A DNA stretch of 64,000 nt from Gnetum montanum (lineage: Eukaryota > Streptophyta > Gnetopsida > Gnetales > Gnetaceae). Shown here in pieces: positions 58,506 to 64,000 of this stretch. The notes beneath the pieces were generated by a model that ran no database searches, had not been told where the DNA came from, and worked only from the letters and a program-made list of their open reading frames with translations. A program made the position numbers and the translations under genes. How positions within the stretch are numbered: position 1 is the stretch's first letter; every line of letters begins with the position of its first letter. The stretch is from assembly GCA_015680685.1 (NCBI GenBank), contig MNCI01025089.1, positions 802,543 through 866,542 of the forward strand, in the 5' to 3' direction.

Positions 58506-60473
58506 ACATATAGTAAGTTACCACATGGCCTTGATGTGTAATATTTGGTTAGCTTATCCTATTGTACCAAGAGAGCTTGTTTAATGTTACTTCCATTATT
58601 CCTCCTTGAGGCACAATCCTATAGCCTAATCATGACCTTTCATATCCTAAACGAAAATGATAACCCATATTTGACATTCATTCATTATGGTCATTTGACA
58701 TGTCCATCATGCTACACTATCAATTTCATTGAATGTAACACAATGTAACACATCTCACTCCATGAGAAAATGTAATTGAGTTTGACCTTGATAACAAAAC
58801 TCAATGAATGTTTCACCTTGCAAAAACAAGGGGGGAAGGTGAAAGTGAATCGCCAGGAACATGAAAAGATTAATGAAGCACCAAATGATAGATTAACGAC
58901 TCCATACATACAAAGAAAGGAGCCTAATGGCCAAAGAAACATTGAAGTGGAGTGTTGGTTTCTCATAAAAAAAATCATCAAGTGATGAACACTTTGAAAC
59001 ACAAAGAACAAATACTACACTAATCAACAAGCATTTTACTACATATTGTAAATATGATGTCAAGATGTGGAATTCATTATTAACCCCTATGACCATTCCT
59101 TTGCAATGAAAGTTAGCCTTTGTCCTATACCATTTCATCAAAACCTTATTGGAACACCATAAACCCTCTATGGTATGATTGAACACTATGGAATTAAGAG
59201 TAAAGAGGGCACATTGGTGATGAACTTGCAATGATGTTTTGTATTCTTTGTTGATGTCTCTAGGGTCAACACTCAAAACATAAACAAAAGGGACCAATGA
59301 AACAACACTAAGAAAATTCATGTTGCAAATTGTAACCTTCACCATTAAACTTAAAGCTAAATTTTATTGTAAAATGTGATGTTTGCAGTTCATAAGCTAT
59401 AGTCTTGCATATTTCAACTTTTTAGGGCCAAAAAATGCCTCATAAATTTTTATAGCCTTACATCCCAAGTGAAAAAAGTTATGTCATGTCTATATTTGGG
59501 CTTGGAAAGGTTGAAAATTCCTTTGCAACTATCAATTTTGGATTTTTTATGGGTTTTATATTGGTCAAAGAAAAGTATACACTAGAGACACCTACAACCA
59601 GCATACTAATTGTTGGGTTTAAATTCTCATTGCAAGGCTAGGGTAGTTTTCATGAAATCTAGTGTAGGTTTTCAACGCTAGCATATTTTCATTGAAGGTA
59701 GCATATATTTTTAAAGAAAACATACTTTTTATAGCATCTAGTGTATTTTTTATGGTCTTTGTACATTAAACTTACCAAAAATGGAAAGATATGCTAGATT
59801 GATAGCCTACCACACCTGCAAATTATAGCAATATGTTAGTAATCATGGTAGAAAATTTGTAGCAACAACTTACATACCAACAAGCTTCTTAAATCGAATT
59901 CAAATACATTGAAAAGACTTTTTGACAAATTGGTAATCAACTGAGCATTGAAGACTCTCAAAGAAATTTCATAGTAGTAAATATTCAAGCAACCTTTTTA
60001 CCATTTTTTGAATCAATGTAGTAGATCTAAACGCAAAAACCATCAAGGAGTTTAAGAATTAAAGCTTGCAAACATTTGGATCATGTAACTAATTGTAGAA
60101 CACTACCTGTTGGTTTCACCAAACATCAAGCATCATTTAGGCAACTCCTTGTGCACTTAGACAGATATTTATACACATTTGAACTCTATGTTATCAATAA
60201 TTCTATTATTTTAATAAAACTAATAGTTCATTTATTCATGTAAGTTCATCATTTGAATATTACAATTTTATTTTGTGCATTTTCTCTAGTTTCAAATATG
60301 CAAATTTTTAAATTTCATTTACATCCATTTACAATTTCTAACTCCTTGAATGATCAATAAGGTTGTCCAGGGTGCCTTAGATTCTCTTTCTTGGAGGCCT
60401 TTAGGATTCAAGGTTAAATTGTTTCACTTAGAATTTTTAGTTTTCCAACACCAAATTGTTTAGGTGTTATAGT
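58506..60473 (+). repeat. Second T-family LTR abutting the E2 3' LTR
   Basis: It starts near TGTAACATATAGTAAGTTACC and repeats in order the blocks of the preceding LTR: CTTATCCTATTGTACCAAGAG, ACCCATATTTGACATTCAT, TTTTGTATTCTTTGTTGATG (about 59235), AAAAAATGCCTCATAAAT (about 59432) and CTATATTTGGGCTTGG (about 59490). Its words are TAGCATATTTT / TAGTGTATTTT and its tail matches 1-151, so it belongs to the E1 subfamily. It could be the distant 3' LTR of E1 or belong to another element. Confidence 0.65.
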
Positions 60474-60479
60474 ATGTAG

Positions 60480-60849
60480 GCTCTAAGAGCTAAGAAAACT
60501 CATGTTGTTTATTTCTACTATGCCCACATCTTCATGATTTAAGGTTGTTGTTGTTTGTTGGTCATCATACTTTGCAAAGTCCCATTCCTAGAATTTCAAA
60601 GCTATTAATTTTTAGTTTTGGTATGGTCAAAAACTGGGTTTCATTTTAAGTGTTTATGTTAACACTTGTTTTAGGTTTCATGTATAAATTATTCGTTGAA
60701 ATGCCCAATTGTTTTTTGTTAAAAGGTCACTAAGTATCAAATTGGTTTTCATGGTATTAATTTGGCCATTAACATATTAATTTTAGTTTTTAATTTTATG
60801 TTTTAGCCACATAACATCAACATTTTCATTGGAGCAATTATTTTTGTTA
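60480..60849 (+). mobile_element. AT-rich stretch before the plus-strand extra-gene copy
   Basis: AT-rich, with phrases such as GGTTTTCATGGTATTAATTTGG. It resembles in composition the complement of 46871-48430, which precedes the same gene in E2. No first exon was recognised. Confidence 0.35.
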
Positions 60850-62520
60850 AAATGTTAATTTTTTAATGCTTACATAGTTTTCCATGATCTAATGATGATG
60901 TTTTTTGGCTATATACATGGCCTTGCTAAAACCTATTCTAATTGTCATGAAATTTGTTGATATTTTGTGTTGCATAGGGACAATTACACAAAACAATTTA
61001 AAACCTAATCAAGAAATTTTCAAAGATACCCCAATATGGTTCAAGCTTGGTGTGAGAGACTTTCTAATGTACATTCTAGAAAACTATAGTGTGGTTATGT
61101 GGTCATACTTGGTTGAGGATGCTAGCACTGTAATTACCAAAACTCTCCTACCAAGATCCTCCAAATACATCTTGAGGTTTATTATGGATGTTTTGTATAC
61201 TCGAATGGAGATAATGTGGAATTATGGTTTGTATTTGAAGGGAGTTATATGCCTATCCTAAATTTGGAAGATGCCTATGTATTCATGTTAACACATTAAC
61301 AACACATTAACAATTCATTACTAGATAAACTCTCTTTTCCAAAACCCTACAAGAAGAATCTACCTATTGAAAGCATAATTTTGGTTTTGGATTGATATAT
61401 CTTGCTAATTATTGGTTTCAACATTATTTACTCTAATAGTTTTCATGCTTCAGTTTTGTAGGTACAAGGTAAATTGTAGAGGATTAGTGAAAAATGACCT
61501 AATCTTAACCATGTCCCATACAACATTGGAAGAGTTTAAGCTAGGTGAGATTGTAAGAGTGAAGGTTATCAACCATGTCAATGTTCTGTTTGCTAGGTAC
61601 TTGATGAAATATTTCAAGGTGTACTACACATGTGTAGCTACCAATTTTGCATACAAATTTTGGGGTTGCCATGATTTAGGAACCTACGTAAAAGCTTGGC
61701 CTAAGGTTCTAGCTTTGCCTAAGCTTAGTGAGTATAAGTTGTCTAAACATGACCAACTTTTTAGCATTTTTAATTATTTACTTATATGGATTTATGTTAT
61801 TATTTTTATTCTTAGTTTTTATGATTTTAGACTTTTAAAGGTTAATAGATCAGTTATGTTACGATGTAGATTCCATGCATGAGCCTACAATAACTATATA
61901 TATTTTGGATCATGTTGAGCAAAAGATCCAAATAAAGTGGGATAACATAGACTTTTCATAGGAATGGATAGCAAAAAAATATCTTTTATACGTTTTAAAA
62001 AAATTATTTATGCAGGTTTATTTAAGTTGTTTATGCTACCTATTCCATCAATGTCAATTGCTGAGATGCTAAGTGTGACTGATTCTTTTGATGAGGGTAT
62101 CACCTGATTTGTCACTCATATCCATGATATTCATGTTACCTTGAGTGTTAATGAGTCAATGTTTCATGATCTCTTTTTCTTACCTAATGATGGTATTAAG
62201 GTAGTTGTTAGAGGAGGGAAAGATGCAAGTAGTAGATAAAAATTAGAAGCTTAGCTTAATTTATCTCATACTACCACATTGTCTTTTGGCAAGTGTAGGG
62301 TTGAGGATCCCCTTTTCTATTCTAGAGCCTTTCCTATGTTATTGTTGTAAAATAAAATTATGGAAGTTCAACAAGCTTAGATAACAAAAAATATTTTAAC
62401 CAAGGGAACTAGGTTTGATTAGGCCACATTCTTGGTCACTAGGCTAAGGAATGAAGTTCATAAATATGATGTCCAAAAACATCGTTGACTGGAACATTGA
62501 GAGGTCTGTAGGCATATAGC
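60850..62520 (+). pseudogene. Plus-strand copy of the extra gene (HAD-like block plus core)
   Basis: The counterpart of the E2 antisense gene, here on the plus strand. 60905-61261 is open for 118 codons: LIVMKFVDILCCIG, IWFKLGVRDFLMYILENYSV and VMWSYLVEDASTVI. 61412-61882 is open for 156 codons (MSHTTLEEFKLGEIVRVKV, LFARYLMKYFKVYYTCVATN, then a hydrophobic tail). After an ATGCAG acceptor-like site at about 62008 come LFMLPIPSMSIAEML (about 62031), DPLFYSRAFPMLLL (about 62308) and TKGTRFD-stop-ATFLVTRLRNEV (about 62404). The last three align with the E2 blocks LFMAPIPSILVMKMM, SYPFFRSHAFPKLLL and YDTRFNWATALAIGLKNEI. It has fewer stops in its first two exons than the other copies. By orientation it may lie in another minus-strand T element. 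Confidence 0.55.
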
Positions 62521-62529
62521 CTAACCTTG

Positions 62530-64000
62530 AATCTATGCGAGGGCTATCCTAGATAAATAGAAATGAGGTGCCTTGAATGGTCTAGTTGATTAGATAGGGA
62601 CTTAAGTGGTATTAGAATAATTGTTTGTAATAGAAGTTTATGGAGGATTATGCATGGGAGCTGTGATAACAAGCTAGAGTGTAGCATAGAGTCTCAGCTC
62701 AAAAATAGTGATGTGAGTATGAAAACGTATATTGACAATAGAGAAATGTAAGAGTTATGCTTAATATTAGAAACAAATTCTAAAAAGGAAATAGAATAAA
62801 ATCTTGGGAGTAGAGAAATGCACTGATACAAAATTGGGAAGCATAACTTTTTCTTGAACAAGAGGTGAAAATGATACGTGGTGTTAGACAGGCATAGTGG
62901 CATCATAGTAGTGTAGTCACAATCTCTGGGATGTCTAGGACATGATGCTAGTAGGTACAAGGGAGGCTGAATGTGTTGGGTTCGTTGTCACCATGTTTTG
63001 CTAGTGCAATGGTCGACTGTGTTACGGTAGTTGGCAAAGTGTGAAGCTTAGATGCTTAGATGCGGGAGTGATAGGGATGCTTGAAATTCTCAAATGCTCA
63101 ATGCTTTTCTAATTTTCCAATCCATAAAGTGTTGAATGTTAGGGTATTTATAATGATAGGTTTAGCATGAAACGTAGATTGGGTGCCACATGGCATGAGC
63201 ATTGATAGGGTTATGTTGACATGTTATGCTCTTCGTAGCAAAGTGTTACACTTTGAAGGATAGTAACAAGTACCCAGAGACTGTAAAATTATGACCACAC
63301 TACCTAAACTATATGTGCCAAAGTTTGAGGGACAACAATGTACATACAAATATTTTCAAAGTAATGCAACTTGGAGACTATGCTCCGGGACTACGTCTTC
63401 CCCCTCTTCTGAGTAGGGTCAAGCATAGGAACAATTTTAGCAGATCAATGGGGGTGCTAAAGGAATGTAAACTATTGATCTTGGCTATTGCAGGGATGTC
63501 AGAGTTGAGATGAAGTTCAATTCCAAATTCTCAAGGCTTTTGGAGGCTGTTAGAGGCATTTTCCTGGTGTTAAGCTATCTATGCTGCATAGCGTAGCAAA
63601 GTGTAGCAAGAATAGTTGGTGAAATTTTACAAATTTTGATTTTCCATACTAGTGATGCTAAGTACACTGCACAATGTAGCATAGTGTAGCAAGGAAACTT
63701 TCACAAATTTTGATGAAATTTGTAATGTTTCTTCAATGGCATGCTAGCTGCACTCTGGGGTGTAGTAGGACAGGAAGCCTCAGAAGCTAAGAAATGTGCC
63801 AAATGCATCTTCCATGTCAAACTAGCTTAACAAATCCTTGTCCAACACTTTGGCAAAATTGGGCACTGAAACCTAGGTCACACTCAGTATGCTATGCAGT
63901 GTAGTAGCCGAAAAGATAGAAAACATGCCAAAGTATTTCATCCATCCTGAGCACTTTTGACAAACTCTAGCCTGGTACTTAGGTGAACTAGTAGTTGGGA
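62530..64000 (-). mobile_element. LTR-like sequence with repeated words at the right edge
   Basis: From 63230 to 63930 there are repeated words TAGC(A)TAGTGTAGCAAG, GCATAGCGTAGCAAAGTGTAG and TATGCAGTGTAGTAG. On the minus strand a TATA-like CATTATAAATACC lies at about 63155 followed by leader-like sequence to about 62640. That arrangement (word-rich U3, then TATA) is the one seen in the T-family LTRs, so this may be a minus-strand LTR entering the window. I could not align it to the others in detail. Confidence 0.3.

Noticed and set aside
1-64000. tRNA, rRNA, snoRNA, telomeric or organellar insertions
   Set aside because: Nothing with the expected box sequences, telomere repeats or organelle genes was found on reading both strands.

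Overview
The window looks like intergenic DNA from a seed plant with a large, repeat-filled nuclear genome. It is AT-rich, mostly CpG-poor, and almost entirely made of decayed, nested Ty3/gypsy LTR retrotransposons. The one recognisable host-derived sequence is a broken copy of a chloroplast triose-phosphate/phosphate translocator, which points to a plant. A gymnosperm or another giant-genome plant fits the age and size of the elements, but the sequence does not fix the species. I see no intact cellular gene, tRNA, rRNA or CRISPR array.

Two element families make up nearly everything. Family T is very large and Tat/Ogre-like: gag, protease, an antisense multi-exon gene, a palindrome-rich tandem array, then pol with RT, RNase H, a second (archaeal-type) RNase H and integrase, and LTRs of about 1.5-2 kb. 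Family A has LTRs of about 0.8-1 kb of the form TGATGA...TCATCA, 5-bp target duplications, a PBS resembling TGGTGCCATTGCCAGGGA, and gag-pol without a chromodomain.

Layout. 1-6950: E1, a plus-strand T element (LTR end, gag, protease, antisense gene). 6951-10667: D, a minus-strand A-family gag remnant, split by a solo A-family LTR (8063-8859, perfect CTACT duplication). 10668-30635: E3, a minus-strand T element (29-bp subrepeats, palindrome array, protease, gag). E3 is broken by a translocator pseudogene (13.8-15.95 kb) and by F, a full-length A element (18827-28877). 31140-58505: E2, a plus-strand T element (LTR end, gag, protease, antisense gene, 380-bp palindrome array, pol, 3' LTR), interrupted inside gag by G, an A-family element without pol (34702-41714). 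58506-60473: a second T-family LTR abutting the first. 60850-62520: another copy of the antisense-type gene, here on the plus strand. 62530-64000: LTR-like sequence.

The most interesting content is the extra gene of the T elements. Three diverged copies (5.15-6.8 kb minus, 43.6-48.6 kb minus, 60.85-62.5 kb plus) share protein blocks and splice-like junctions, and two carry a block resembling the NIF/FCP1-type HAD phosphatase fold without its catalytic aspartates. Also notable is a class of short palindromic words that differs between T subfamilies but, within one element, recurs in both its LTR and its internal array. All coding regions are broken by stops, many of them TAG/TAA where CAG/CAA is expected, as methylated-C deamination would produce. 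Coordinates of decayed domains are approximate, and all homology calls were made by eye.
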